Shown: positions 38,341-46,979 of the stretch, one piece after another
Position numbering within the stretch: position 1 is the first letter of the stretch
Layout: every line of letters begins with the position of its first letter
DNA from: Stutzerimonas xanthomarina DSM 18231
Lineage (GTDB): Bacteria; Pseudomonadota; Gammaproteobacteria; Pseudomonadales; Pseudomonadaceae
Direction: 5' to 3'
DNA length: 64,000 nucleotides
NCBI RefSeq assembly: GCF_900129835.1
Contig: NZ_FQXA01000003.1
Coordinates: 186,001-250,000 of the forward strand
The notes under the pieces: model-generated
The model's input: only the letters and a program-made list of their open reading frames with translations
The model's database searches: none
What the model was told of the DNA's origin: nothing
Translations under genes and position numbers: made by a program

Positions 38341-39255
38341 ATGAAATCCCTGCTCAAGCTCCACACCCTCACGCTGCTCGGCCTCGCTTTCGTCGCCAAT
38401 CTTGGTCTGCAGGTCTACCTGGCGACCGGCCAGCTCAAGACCTGGGCCGAGATCAACTGGATGGACGTTACCGGCGAAGGCGGCTCGGCCGTGCTGGCGC
38501 TCGCCTGGTTGATCATGCTGCTGCACAGCCGTCCAGCCGGTCGAGTGACACGGTTGCTCGCCTTGGGCCTGGCCTGCGTGTTCTTTTCCTGGTGGATGGA
38601 CACCCTGGACGAGTTCATTCAGCTGCCGGAGCTGGCCGTCTGGGACAATTGGCTGGAGACCGCGCCGATGCCCATCGGCTTGCTGCTGTTGACGCTGGGC
38701 ATCTATCACCTCAACCAGGAACAGCGTGCCATCAGCCAGCAGATGAGCAAGCGTGAGAAAGGCTTCCGCGAGCACCGCCTGTTCGACAAGCTGACCCCAT
38801 TGGGCGCCGCGGAATACCTGCGCCAGCAAGTGCAGCTGGCGCTCGGTCACGCCCAGGCGGAACAGCAGCCACTGTCACTGGTGGTCGTGGACCTGGACGA
38901 TTTCAACACAATCAATCAGCGCTACGGCCAGGCAGAGGGGGATGCGGTTTTGCAGGCCATCGCGCAGCAGCTGCTGCTCAATCTGCGCCGTCAGGATCTA
39001 CTCTGCCGCCTGGCCGGGGATCGCTTCGTGGCGGTGTTGCCAAACACGGGCGAGACCCAGGCCCGGATGATCGCAGATGAACTGCAACAGGCGGTGGCCA
39101 GCCTGGCGCACAAAACAGCACAGCACGGCGAACGGGTGCACCTCCGTGCAAGTACAGGGACCGTGATGGCGTTCGACGAGGATGCTGAACAGCTGCTCAA
39201 ACGTCTCAATTTGAACCTGGCCAAAACCAAGCAGCAGTTGCCGCGCTGCGCCTGA
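38341..39255 (+). CDS. Membrane GGDEF-domain protein with degenerate signature
   Basis: A 304-residue protein with about four N-terminal membrane segments (about residues 8-30, 42-60, 70-85, 105-125), a short coiled linker, and a GGDEF domain at about 150-300. The domain keeps the Mg/GTP motif DLDDFNTINQRYG, but the signature is AGDRF (225-229) instead of GGDEF, so the catalytic Glu is replaced by Arg. It may be inactive as a diguanylate cyclase or bind c-di-GMP/GTP only. GGAG precedes the ATG. The AraC-type gene begins 10 bp after its stop. Confidence 0.8.
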   Translation: MKSLLKLHTLTLLGLAFVANLGLQVYLATGQLKTWAEINWMDVTGEGGSAVLALAWLIMLLHSRPAGRVTRLLALGLACVFFSWWMDTLDEFIQLPELAVWDNWLETAPMPIGLLLLTLGIYHLNQEQRAISQQMSKREKGFREHRLFDKLTPLGAAEYLRQQVQLALGHAQAEQQPLSLVVVDLDDFNTINQRYGQAEGDAVLQAIAQQLLLNLRRQDLLCRLAGDRFVAVLPNTGETQARMIADELQQAVASLAHKTAQHGERVHLRASTGTVMAFDEDAEQLLKRLNLNLAKTKQQLPRCA

Positions 39256-39265
39256 GGAAATGGCC

Positions 39266-40291
39266 ATGCCCACTGGTTACGATTGCGATACGCGTTTCAT
39301 CGCCGCTCATCACCAGCCGGCCGTGCTGATCGATCTGGCGCTGTCACGCGGGATCGACAACCACCAGCTACTGCGTGGTAGTGGGCTGTTCTATGAAGAC
39401 GTCATCGGTGGCCAGGCGCGGATCAGTCCCCTGCAGTTCCTGATCCTGATTGGAAACGCGCAGCGCTTGCTTGAGGCTGACGACAGCAGCTTTCTGTTCG
39501 GCCAGCGCCTGTTACCCGGCCACTACGGCGAGGTCAGCCACGCACTGACCCATGCCTGCACGTTGCAACAGGCATTAGAACAACTGCAGCAATTTCGCGC
39601 CCTGTTCAGTCCGCTACTCACCCCCCGGTTGCTGCTCGACAAACAGCAGGCCTACCTGTATTGGACCGACAGCTGCGGCGCAGGCGATCAGCAGCAATTT
39701 CTCACCGAGGCCAGCCTGACCGCCGTGGTGGCGATGAGCAGACGGCTATCCGGCGAGCGCCTCCCTTGGCGCTTCCACCTCGCCTATCCGCAGCCGCGGC
39801 ATGTCGAGCAGTACTGGGTGCATCTGAGCGAGCAGCTGACCTTCGCCAGTCAGATGACCATGATGAGCCTGCCGCTGGAATATCTGCACAAGCCTTGGCC
39901 AGGCGCCTCGGCGACCGCCGGGCAGGTCGCGCAGCAGGCGAGTTGCGCGCAGCTGGAGAGCCTTGGCTGGGCTGGCAGCTTTATCGATCAGCTGTACGAC
40001 CATCTCTACGCGAACATCCGAGAGCCGCTGAATCTGGAGCGTGTCGCCCAGTCCTTCGAGATGAGTCCCGCCTCGCTCAAGCGCAAACTGCACAAGCATG
40101 GCACCGGCTTTCAGGAACAGTTGGATCAGGTACGCAAGCATGTAGCGCTGTACCTGTACCAAATGAAGGGCTACAGCAATGATGAAGTGGCGAGCTACCT
40201 GCGCTTCAACGACACCACCAATTTCCGCCGTTCGTTCAAACGCTGGACCGGGCTAGCGCCGAGTAGCCTGCGCCAGCTATTCCAGAGCTGA
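39266..40291 (+). CDS. AraC-family transcriptional regulator
   Basis: A 341-residue protein with an N-terminal OruR/ArgR-like (Arabinose_bd, PF12625-type) sensor domain (about residues 20-200; SHALTHACTLQQALEQL is typical) and a C-terminal AraC double helix-turn-helix (VAQSFEMSPASLKRKLHKHGTGF; YSNDEVASYLRFNDTTNF and the RRSFKRWTGLAPSSLR signature). Ligand and targets unknown. The second ATG is chosen because GAGGAA is six bases upstream; the first ATG abuts it. It is likely co-transcribed with the GGDEF gene. Confidence 0.85.
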   Translation: MPTGYDCDTRFIAAHHQPAVLIDLALSRGIDNHQLLRGSGLFYEDVIGGQARISPLQFLILIGNAQRLLEADDSSFLFGQRLLPGHYGEVSHALTHACTLQQALEQLQQFRALFSPLLTPRLLLDKQQAYLYWTDSCGAGDQQQFLTEASLTAVVAMSRRLSGERLPWRFHLAYPQPRHVEQYWVHLSEQLTFASQMTMMSLPLEYLHKPWPGASATAGQVAQQASCAQLESLGWAGSFIDQLYDHLYANIREPLNLERVAQSFEMSPASLKRKLHKHGTGFQEQLDQVRKHVALYLYQMKGYSNDEVASYLRFNDTTNFRRSFKRWTGLAPSSLRQLFQS

Positions 40292-40322
40292 GCCCATCAG
40301 GCGTGTCGCCCCTGTTGCCGCG

Positions 40323-40490
40323 TTATCGGTCGGACCGAAGATCGGGATTTGCGATCTTAGCTTGGGTTGGTTGCGCTTCATTCGCGTCGCGCTGATCCCT
40401 CAAGGTGGCCAGCGCTCGACGCAACAACCACGCGGCGATACCGGCAACGGCGAGAAATGTGATCAGCACCGGTATGGCTTGTTCATTCAT
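40323..40490 (-). CDS. Small single-pass membrane protein (55 aa)
   Basis: An ATG-to-TAA frame of 55 codons. Sequence starts MNEQAIPVLITFLAVAGIAA, a membrane segment at about residues 7-24, followed by a basic, then polar, cytoplasmic-type tail. An AGGTGGG element lies upstream. It lies convergent to the AraC gene with a 31-bp gap. I do not recognise a family; typical small-membrane-protein composition makes it plausible. Confidence 0.5.
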   Translation of the reverse strand: MNEQAIPVLITFLAVAGIAAWLLRRALATLRDQRDANEAQPTQAKIANPDLRSDR

Positions 40491-40702
40491 GCGTCTGGCC
40501 CACCTGTAGTAACGCTTCGCGGCTGAGATAGCGTTTTGATACTACCGGCGATCATGGACGAATACCATTGCCACGTAATGGTCTAGGTGACCGACATCGC
40601 AGGTGCACTCTCGGACAAACGGTACGAGCAAACCCGTATCTGGCGAGTCCTAACTGCATCGTTACGCCTAATAGCTCGAGATACCTGAGGGAGCCGATCC
40701 AG

Positions 40703-40870
40703 ATGCATCGGGAATACACCAGGCAATACCATCAACTGCGTACCCACATCGAACGTATGCTCGACAACGGCGCAGTGATTGCTGAACGAGCGCCGCTGAC
40801 GATCAGACGGGGAAATCAGATTTATCAAGTCGCTTGCGGCATGCTGATCAGCGAGCAAATTCCGCGCTGA
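40703..40870 (+). CDS. Small hypothetical protein (55 aa)
   Basis: A 55-residue polar protein starting MHREYTRQYHQLRTHIERML, with an N-terminal helix rich in His/Arg/Tyr and a C-terminal beta-type stretch (IRRGNQIYQVACGMLISEQ). No signal peptide, membrane segment or known family. The ATG at 40703 has GGGAG upstream; the frame is open 135 bp further but that part looks non-coding. It may be a real orphan small gene. Confidence 0.5.
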   Translation: MHREYTRQYHQLRTHIERMLDNGAVIAERAPLTIRRGNQIYQVACGMLISEQIPR

Positions 40871-40921
40871 TCCGGTTAGGGTTCAGTCTGGCAAACCAGG
40901 CGTCAAAGCGAACCGTGATGG

Positions 40922-41923
40922 CTACACCAGCTTGTCGACGGTCACCCGGTGCAGGGCTCCGCTCCCCCGCTCGAAGGCGCTGATATTGGCCAGTGTGGTC
41001 TCGGCAATATTGGTCAGCGCTTCAGCGGTGAAGAATGCCTGATGTCCCGTGATCACCACGTTGGGAAAGGTCGTCAGGCGCATGAACAAATCGTCGCTGA
41101 TGACCTGCTGCGAAAGGTCCTGGAAGAACAGGTTTTCTTCCTCCTCGTAAACATCCAGCCCTAGCCGACCGATCCTTCCGCTCTTGAGGCCCTCGATGAC
41201 TGCGCGCGTATCGACTACACGGCCTCGACCGGTGTTGATCAACATTACGCCCGGCTTCATCTGAGCGATCGCGTCGGCATCGATCAGGTGGTTGGTTTCC
41301 GGGGTCAGCGGGCAGTGCAGCGAAATGATGTCCGCTTCGCCGAACAGTTTTTCCAACGGCACATAGCTGACGAATTCCTTCGCATCGGCGCTGGGAAAGG
41401 GATCGCTGGCCAGCACCCTACAACCGAAGCCATGCATGATGTCAGCGAAGATAAGGCCGATTTTCCCGGTGCCAATAACGCCGACCGTCTTGCCGTACAG
41501 GTCGAAACCGAGCAGGCCATCGAGGGAGAAATTTCCTTCACGCACGCGGTTATAGGCGCGATGGGTCATCCTGTTGAGCCCGAGCACCAGTGCCACCGCA
41601 TGCTCTGCCACCGCGTGGGGCGAATACGCCGGCACTCGCGCGACCGTCATGCCCAGCCGCTCCGCCTCGGTGAGGTCGACGTTATTGAAACCGGCCGACC
41701 GCAGGGCAATGAGCTCCGTGCCGCTGGCATGCAAGCGCTGCAGCACCTCGCGGTCAAGCTTGTCGTTAACGAAGGCACAGATGCCGGCGAAACCCGCCGC
41801 TAGCGCCGCGGTTTCCGCGGTCAGCCGGGCGTCCAGATAAACCAGTTGATGCTGGTGTGCCTGGTTGGCCTGATCCAGAAAGGTGCGATCGTAGGGCTTG
41901 GTACTGAAGACAGCGATGCGCAT
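40922..41923 (-). CDS. ldhA: Fermentative D-lactate dehydrogenase (2-hydroxyacid dehydrogenase)
   Basis: A 333-residue cytoplasmic enzyme of the D-isomer-specific 2-hydroxyacid dehydrogenase family, with Rossmann motif GVIGTGKIG (about 151-159), the substrate Arg in [24 protein letters not shown], a catalytic Glu in [11 protein letters not shown] and catalytic His in [13 protein letters not shown]. The [12 protein letters not shown] stretch is characteristic of LdhA. It reduces pyruvate to D-lactate with NADH under low oxygen. A strong GGAGG precedes the ATG by seven bases. It is transcribed alone. Confidence 0.92.
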   Translation of the reverse strand: MRIAVFSTKPYDRTFLDQANQAHQHQLVYLDARLTAETAALAAGFAGICAFVNDKLDREVLQRLHASGTELIALRSAGFNNVDLTEAERLGMTVARVPAYSPHAVAEHAVALVLGLNRMTHRAYNRVREGNFSLDGLLGFDLYGKTVGVIGTGKIGLIFADIMHGFGCRVLASDPFPSADAKEFVSYVPLEKLFGEADIISLHCPLTPETNHLIDADAIAQMKPGVMLINTGRGRVVDTRAVIEGLKSGRIGRLGLDVYEEEENLFFQDLSQQVISDDLFMRLTTFPNVVITGHQAFFTAEALTNIAETTLANISAFERGSGALHRVTVDKLV

Positions 41924-42045
41924 GAACAGGCCTCCGGATGAGACGGATTGAGGGGAGCACCCAGCCTGTCACTTGATCCAACGAATGACACTGCAAATGT
42001 CCAATGACCGACGGTTTCAACAAGACAGGCGAAGGTCGTATGGCC

Positions 42046-42465
42046 TCACGCCAGCCCGTCGAACCGGGCATAAGGATTGCTGCAGGGCAACCGGTAGCCA
42101 AGAAAGCTGACCTTGGGATTGGCCTTGTTCTGCTGTCGCAGGAAATCAGTTGAAACCATGAAGTCCGTTAACAACCGGCGCTCAAAAATATCGACGCGGA
42201 GATCAGTGTAGGGCGCCCCTACCCCGGTTTCCTGGCGAATCTTGTACAGCCCCATCAGCGCGGTCAGCTTCTCCGAGCCGTAGTGGTCAGCCATCGCATC
42301 GACAAATTTGCGCTGATCGTCAGGATCCATCTGGAAGTTTCCCACCAGCCGTTGCAGCAGTTGAGGAATGAAGACCTGACGGTCCTCGTAGACCCAGGCG
42401 CCAGCACCCACAGCGGTCAGACCAAGCGCGGCGGCGGACGAAATGAGCAACGTACGACGTTTCAT
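42046..42465 (-). CDS. Tat-exported small subunit-like protein of a GMC dehydrogenase
   Basis: A 139-residue protein starting MKRRTLLISSAAALGLTAVG, a Tat-like leader with one RR motif, then an all-helical body resembling gluconate 2-dehydrogenase subunit 3 and related twin-arginine small subunits (DPDDQRKFVDAMADHYGSEKL). Such subunits escort or anchor the FAD subunit. It begins nine bases after the GMC gene stop. The ATG at 42465 follows AAGGA; the open frame begins six bases earlier at TTG. Confidence 0.7.
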   Translation of the reverse strand: MKRRTLLISSAAALGLTAVGAGAWVYEDRQVFIPQLLQRLVGNFQMDPDDQRKFVDAMADHYGSEKLTALMGLYKIRQETGVGAPYTDLRVDIFERRLLTDFMVSTDFLRQQNKANPKVSFLGYRLPCSNPYARFDGLA

Positions 42466-42474
42466 AGGCAATCC

Positions 42475-43926
42475 TTAGCTATACAGCAGATCAGCAGCAC
42501 GGATAGACAAGGCGGCAGCCGTCAGGCTGGGATTCGCCGGCGAGCAGCTCGGATAAGTCGCAGTACCGACGACAACGAGGTTGCGCATCTTGTGATGCAG
42601 CATCTGGCCGTCTACCACCGAACCGTCATCCACCTGCCCCATGCGCAACGTGCCCTGCACGTGCGATTCTGTCAGACGCCATTCCCTGAAATTGATCGAC
42701 TCCACCGGCAGCGGCGCAAGCAGCTTCTCCAGGCTGTCCAGCCCGTACTGCACTCCCTTCATGCCGTAATCGGACTCGCCCCGGTAATCGATGATGGCCT
42801 GTCCGGTCTGCGGGTCGATGACCACTCGGTTCTCCACATTGGGCAGGTCTTCGCTCACCAGCATCAACGGTAGCGTCTGGTTCCAGCGTCCGATTTCCGG
42901 CCGCAGCCCATAGGGCCACCGATTCTCAAAATAGACCAGGCACGCCGAGTGCTCCTTGCGGAATTCACCGTCGTACAGCGCGTAATTGAGGCCGGTGGTA
43001 ATCGTGCTTCCGTCGAAATTGCCCAAGCCATCCAGATAGACCTCGACGTTGGCGCCTACTTGCTCATGCAGGCCCATACCGGTTTCGCCAAAGTTGATAT
43101 CCGAACGCAGCAGGATCGCCGGGCTCTGGATGGCATTGGCGCCCAGCACGAAGAGGTCGCCGAATACTTTGGATTCCTGCCCATCGGAGCGGATCGTGAC
43201 GCCCTTAATGATGTTGCCCTGGTATTCGAGCGTGCGCACTTCGGTCTTCAAGCACACATCTACCTTGGGATGGCTATACAGCTCAGCCAGGCCATTCTGC
43301 GCAGTGAATTTGGCATTCATCGGGCAGAGGTTGCAGGTGGCGTTGGCACAGCAGACGCCACGAGTTCCGGTCGCGACCCGAGCACGCCCGGTCGGCATGA
43401 TGAAATGATGGTCAGGCATGGCCTCCTTCATCAGCATGTCGATGGATGAGCCTTTGTGCGGCGGCTGCGGGAACGGCTGGCTGCGTGGCAGCACGCGGGT
43501 CATGTCCGGGTCGCCGGCAATCGACATGATCTGCTCTGCCTGGCAGTAGTAAGGCTCAAGGTCGGCATAGCTCAGCGGCCAGTCATTACCGACGCCGTAG
43601 CGCGAGCGGATGGCGAAATCGCTGGGGTGCAAGCGAGGCGTCTGTGAATACCAGCAGTTCATCCCGCCGCCGAGGGCGATGGTGGTGTTCCAGGGCTTTT
43701 CGCCGCGATTGTCGTAGGTGGATTCCGGCGTGATTGCGGAACTGCTCTGGGTCTTGATCTGCCAATCCCAGGGATGGAAGTCGCCCCACTCAATGATCAA
43801 TGCGCGCCCGGTCAGATGCTTCAATGCTTCGGTCAAAAAGAAGCTCGACCCAAAACCAGACCCGATCACAACCAGCTCGTAGTGTTCTTCGTTGATGTCC
43901 CTTGCGCTTACCCGGTTGATCTCCAC
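42475..43926 (-). CDS. GMC-family FAD-dependent oxidoreductase
   Basis: A 483-residue flavoprotein from a GTG at 43924-43926, preceded by AAGGGA. It carries the FAD fingerprint LVVIGSGFGSS (about residues 19-29), ALGGGMNCWYSQTPRL, a Cys-rich loop CCANATCNLCPMNAKF, VLGANAIQSPAILLRS, and the GMC C-terminal region HVQGTLRMG, NLVVVGTATYPSCSPANPSLT. This is close to gluconate/sorbose/choline-type dehydrogenases. The Cys cluster (four Cys in about 11 residues) recalls the 3Fe-4S-type motif of FAD-dependent glucose dehydrogenases. No cytochrome subunit follows, so the electron acceptor is unknown. The frame extends 51 bp upstream to a TTG. Confidence 0.8.
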   Translation of the reverse strand: MEINRVSARDINEEHYELVVIGSGFGSSFFLTEALKHLTGRALIIEWGDFHPWDWQIKTQSSSAITPESTYDNRGEKPWNTTIALGGGMNCWYSQTPRLHPSDFAIRSRYGVGNDWPLSYADLEPYYCQAEQIMSIAGDPDMTRVLPRSQPFPQPPHKGSSIDMLMKEAMPDHHFIMPTGRARVATGTRGVCCANATCNLCPMNAKFTAQNGLAELYSHPKVDVCLKTEVRTLEYQGNIIKGVTIRSDGQESKVFGDLFVLGANAIQSPAILLRSDINFGETGMGLHEQVGANVEVYLDGLGNFDGSTITTGLNYALYDGEFRKEHSACLVYFENRWPYGLRPEIGRWNQTLPLMLVSEDLPNVENRVVIDPQTGQAIIDYRGESDYGMKGVQYGLDSLEKLLAPLPVESINFREWRLTESHVQGTLRMGQVDDGSVVDGQMLHHKMRNLVVVGTATYPSCSPANPSLTAAALSIRAADLLYS

Positions 43927-44121
43927 GACCGATTCCCTTACTGCTGCAGCCTCGTCGAAACCAAGCTGTCCTATCAATTACACGTCAGCAATGTTCCGCT
44001 GCGCAGCGCATGTCACGGCCAAACCCAGCCAATCGTTAAAACCGTCGCTGGAAAGCCAGTTCTACGTGACCTTCGAAACCAACCGGAGTTCCAGCGTGTT
44101 TAGGCCCATGCTTGCAAAGGA

Positions 44122-44769
44122 TTAGTCATTCAGCCCGTCCGATAGCCACTTGCGCACTCGTCTACGGCCATGCCAAGAGGTCAGCTGCTGGGTAAACGGG
44201 CTCTCCGGCACCAGACGGCATTCCGGATCGGTGACATCGCTCAACTTGAAACGACGCAACACACCGAGCGGGTGGCGCTCGGGACCATAAAACGCCACTG
44301 CGCGGACTTCCATGCAGTGGAATTGCCAGTCACCCTTTGGCTGATGGCCTTGGAGCTCGATGCCATTGAGCTCGGCGACACGCCGCAACATCCCCTGAAA
44401 GGTGCCGACGTGGATGAATTCGCCACTGTTCAACGGGCCCTGGTGGGTGGTCTGGTGGATGGCGAGATCGGGAGGCACATCATCCTCCACGCTCTGGCGG
44501 ATGTCGGTGATATCGACGTCCAAGGGCCCGCGCGAGGTTTCGACGGAAACGACCAGCTGATTGATGAACATCGGCTCGGCACTCATGTTGGAGATCAGGC
44601 AAAGCGAGCCCAGTCCTTTGCCTGCGCCGCGATTGATGAGCAGGCTCGGCCGACGTTGCCGCCTGAAGTTGCGCAAGAGCAAGTGCGCATAAAACATCCA
44701 CACCAGCAGTGTGCTCAAGGAGATCAGCAGTGAAATCAGCTGCTGGTTCTTCATCAACCAATCGATCAT
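44122..44769 (-). CDS. Hypothetical single-pass membrane protein
   Basis: A 215-residue protein with one N-terminal membrane segment (about residues 8-30, LISLLISLSTLLVWMFYAHLLL) followed by a basic stop-transfer (RNFRRQRR) and a soluble cytoplasmic domain of mixed strands (GSLCLISNMSAEPMFINQLVVSVE, WQFHCMEVRAVAFYGPERHPLG). I do not recognise the family. GAGG lies six bases upstream of the ATG at 44769; the frame extends 72 bp further. It is divergent from the small acidic secreted protein. Confidence 0.65.
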   Translation of the reverse strand: MIDWLMKNQQLISLLISLSTLLVWMFYAHLLLRNFRRQRRPSLLINRGAGKGLGSLCLISNMSAEPMFINQLVVSVETSRGPLDVDITDIRQSVEDDVPPDLAIHQTTHQGPLNSGEFIHVGTFQGMLRRVAELNGIELQGHQPKGDWQFHCMEVRAVAFYGPERHPLGVLRRFKLSDVTDPECRLVPESPFTQQLTSWHGRRRVRKWLSDGLND

Positions 44770-44936
44770 GTAGCGCCTCGGCATGCGGATTCGCAGCTGA
44801 GACAGCCCAAACACGACTGGGTGCCCACCGTCGGTAAGCACGAGTCAATGCGGGGCCCGTCCAGCAGCAGACACGAACGATCGCAAGCCGCTGCAGGTCC
44901 GAAACATGGAGCCCGCAAACAGTCGAGGGAAAGCAA

Positions 44937-45197
44937 ATGAAGAGCTTGAGCATCGCTTCATCAGTGTTACTAGTCCTGCTGGCAACGACTGCGTCGGCCA
45001 ATCAGGAACCGACCGAGCATGAGCCGGCCGACACAAACAGCCAGGCCCAGCAGGACCTCGATAACGAGGCAAGCGCACATGGCTACCAGAACCCTACCGG
45101 CGAAGACCCGCAGCCGCGTTTAACCGAGGACACGATCGAAAACGCTCACGGAGACGACGAGCGCGTCGATGACGAAGAGGATTCGCAGAAACGCTGA
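44937..45197 (+). CDS. Small acidic exported protein
   Basis: An 86-residue precursor: signal peptide of about 21 residues ending near ASA, then about 65 residues that are strongly acidic and Gln/Asn-rich with almost no hydrophobic residues, so probably unstructured in the periplasm. GAGGGAAAG precedes the ATG. No known family. The composition suggests a metal- or protein-buffering role, but this is only a guess. The 231 bp that follow to 45428 hold no credible gene. Confidence 0.6.
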   Translation: MKSLSIASSVLLVLLATTASANQEPTEHEPADTNSQAQQDLDNEASAHGYQNPTGEDPQPRLTEDTIENAHGDDERVDDEEDSQKR

Positions 45198-45428
45198 TTG
45201 GCTGACCATCGCGTTAGACAACGCCATCGGACGACCTGAGTTGCCGTCTGCGACTGTGGCGCCATCAGCCTTGTTATCACCGGACTGGCCAGCGTGGCAG
45301 GACGCATCGGCGCACGAGCAACTCGGCGGGACGCGACAGTTGTCTGTGGAAGGCGCTGTCCCTATGCGTGACTACATCGTCCGTGCGCCGCAGCCGGGCG
45401 GCCACGGGCAGGTCAGTAAAGCAGACGG

Positions 45429-45974
45429 CTAGTCGACAGCACGCCTGAGCGTGAAAGCGCCCCGCAGTTCCCCAAGCTTGAACCCCCGAGCCTTGTCCTC
45501 GGGGTAATACTGGTCAATCAGCGCCGCCAGCTCGGGTTTAATCGAACCACCATGACAGGCCAGACACGCCTCGCCAGTGGGAATGGCCTTCATCAGTCGA
45601 AACTCACCATCCACCATTTCGGCATGCGACATGTTTTGCAGCGGCTCCCCCTCCGCAGCGCGCTGCTGAAACTGCTCCAGCACAGCGCGCTCCCAGGGAT
45701 CGGGTGCATTGTCCTGGCTACGCAGCTTCAGTGCCGTGCGACCCACCCGCCAAGGCGCCTCACTATGCTCGGCAGTGATCTGCGGCGCCAGTTGCTGACA
45801 GGCCTGCACCGCCTGTTGCGGCCCGCCACTTTCCACCGCCGACTTCACCGTGGCCATCAGCTGCTGCTGAAATGGAGGAATGAGTGCCATCCCCTCCTTG
45901 ATCAACGGATCCAGAGGCTCTGCCTGGGCAGACAAGCTCAACGCCAAACAGCTCAAAGGCAACAGATAGCGCAT
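45429..45974 (-). CDS. Exported haem-binding protein, Tll0287-like/DUF3365 type
   Basis: A 181-residue protein with a signal peptide (about 17 residues, ending AQA) and a Tll0287-like domain. The single c-type haem site CLACH lies at about residues 130-134 (GEACLACHGG), preceded by the motif DGEFRLMKAIPTG. Such proteins are periplasmic haem sensors or redox proteins. AAGGAG precedes the ATG at 45972-45974, which supports this start over the frame's further 54 bp. It is not next to other cytochrome genes. Confidence 0.82.
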   Translation of the reverse strand: MRYLLPLSCLALSLSAQAEPLDPLIKEGMALIPPFQQQLMATVKSAVESGGPQQAVQACQQLAPQITAEHSEAPWRVGRTALKLRSQDNAPDPWERAVLEQFQQRAAEGEPLQNMSHAEMVDGEFRLMKAIPTGEACLACHGGSIKPELAALIDQYYPEDKARGFKLGELRGAFTLRRAVD

Positions 45975-46227
45975 AAAAACTCCTTGCCGGCCTAACGGCC
46001 GAATGCGATGAATGGAATCTAAAATCAACAGGGCCGGCGATCAGCGAACCGTCCTGCCACCAGGCAGCTGCGCCTGCTGCCGCGGATTTCTTCTCTGTTG
46101 CTGCACGGGACGCGCGCGCCAGCGCCGAAAAAACCTATCTATTCAACTGTCCAGCCCCTACGCCGAAGTGCTTCAGCGCCTTCCGTGTCAGCTGCCCTTT
46201 GCTTTGACGCTTGTGCAGCTTCAGTGA

Positions 46228-46659
46228 TCAGCCTGCCAACTCGCTGTGCAGCCGCGTGCCATGCAACAGGTTGTCTGCCAGCGGACACCGGCGCTCTATC
46301 TCGGCGAGAAATTCCTGTTTTTGCTCCAGCGTCATGTCAGCATCAATATCTACCCGAAGACGCACTTCCTCGAAGCCCGGCCGCACGCTGGTGTCGCGCC
46401 CGAGCAACCCGGCCGGATCGTAGTCCGCCTCGACTTCGAAGCGCATGCCACGCAGCTCCACCTTGCGCTGGTGGGCGAGGAAACGACCGATGGTTCCGAA
46501 GCAACCCGCAAGCGCCGCCAAGACCAACTCCAGCGGGCTCGGCCCGGTATCAGTACCGAACGCTGCACGCGGCTGGTCGATTAGTACCCGGTGATTGCCG
46601 CAGTCCACTTCGATTGCGAAGCCGTTACCCATGTTGCCTTGAACACTGATGGTCTTCAT
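46228..46659 (-). CDS. OsmC-family peroxidase-like protein
   Basis: A 143-residue cytoplasmic protein of the OsmC/Ohr family. Two conserved Cys are visible: one in LELVLAALAGCFGT and one in ERRCPLADNL, the pair used for thiol-dependent reduction of organic hydroperoxides. Sequence DTGPSPLELVLAALAGC is typical of the YhfA/OsmC group. Start at 46659; the frame is open 96 bp upstream without support. Confidence 0.85.
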   Translation of the reverse strand: MKTISVQGNMGNGFAIEVDCGNHRVLIDQPRAAFGTDTGPSPLELVLAALAGCFGTIGRFLAHQRKVELRGMRFEVEADYDPAGLLGRDTSVRPGFEEVRLRVDIDADMTLEQKQEFLAEIERRCPLADNLLHGTRLHSELAG

Positions 46660-46979
46660 GTGCGGTCTTGTCCTTGAGAAAAAGTCCTTTCGATGAGCAA
46701 TACACTGATGACATCGAGCGTCCAGCCTAAATCGCCGGCCCTGTCGTATTGCCATTCAATTAACTCAATTACATTATATTTTTATATGTATTGTTTCAAG
46801 GCTATTTTCTGGCTGCAGACCTAAGGCCTGATTGAAAATTGGGAATGGGGAATGGGGAATGGTAGAGATGATCCCAGGCCCGGGTCCGCTAGCGATGGCT
46901 GATGGCAGAGCGTGTGGTGCGCCGCAACCAGCTGGCGGAGCAACACGGGAGGGAACAGGGTGGCAGCAAGGGCGCGTGT
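46660..46979. other. Spacer with a 7-bp triple tandem repeat
   Basis: Bases 46660-46979 contain no credible gene. Bases 46841-46861 are three exact copies of GGGAATG. The part near 46755-46800 is AT-rich and probably carries the OsmC promoter (a TATATTTTTATATG-like stretch). Confidence 0.4.

Noticed and set aside
45169..45432. Frame of 87 codons starting inside the small acidic protein gene
   Set aside because: No ribosome-binding site, no domain, and it overlaps a better-supported gene; composition looks random.
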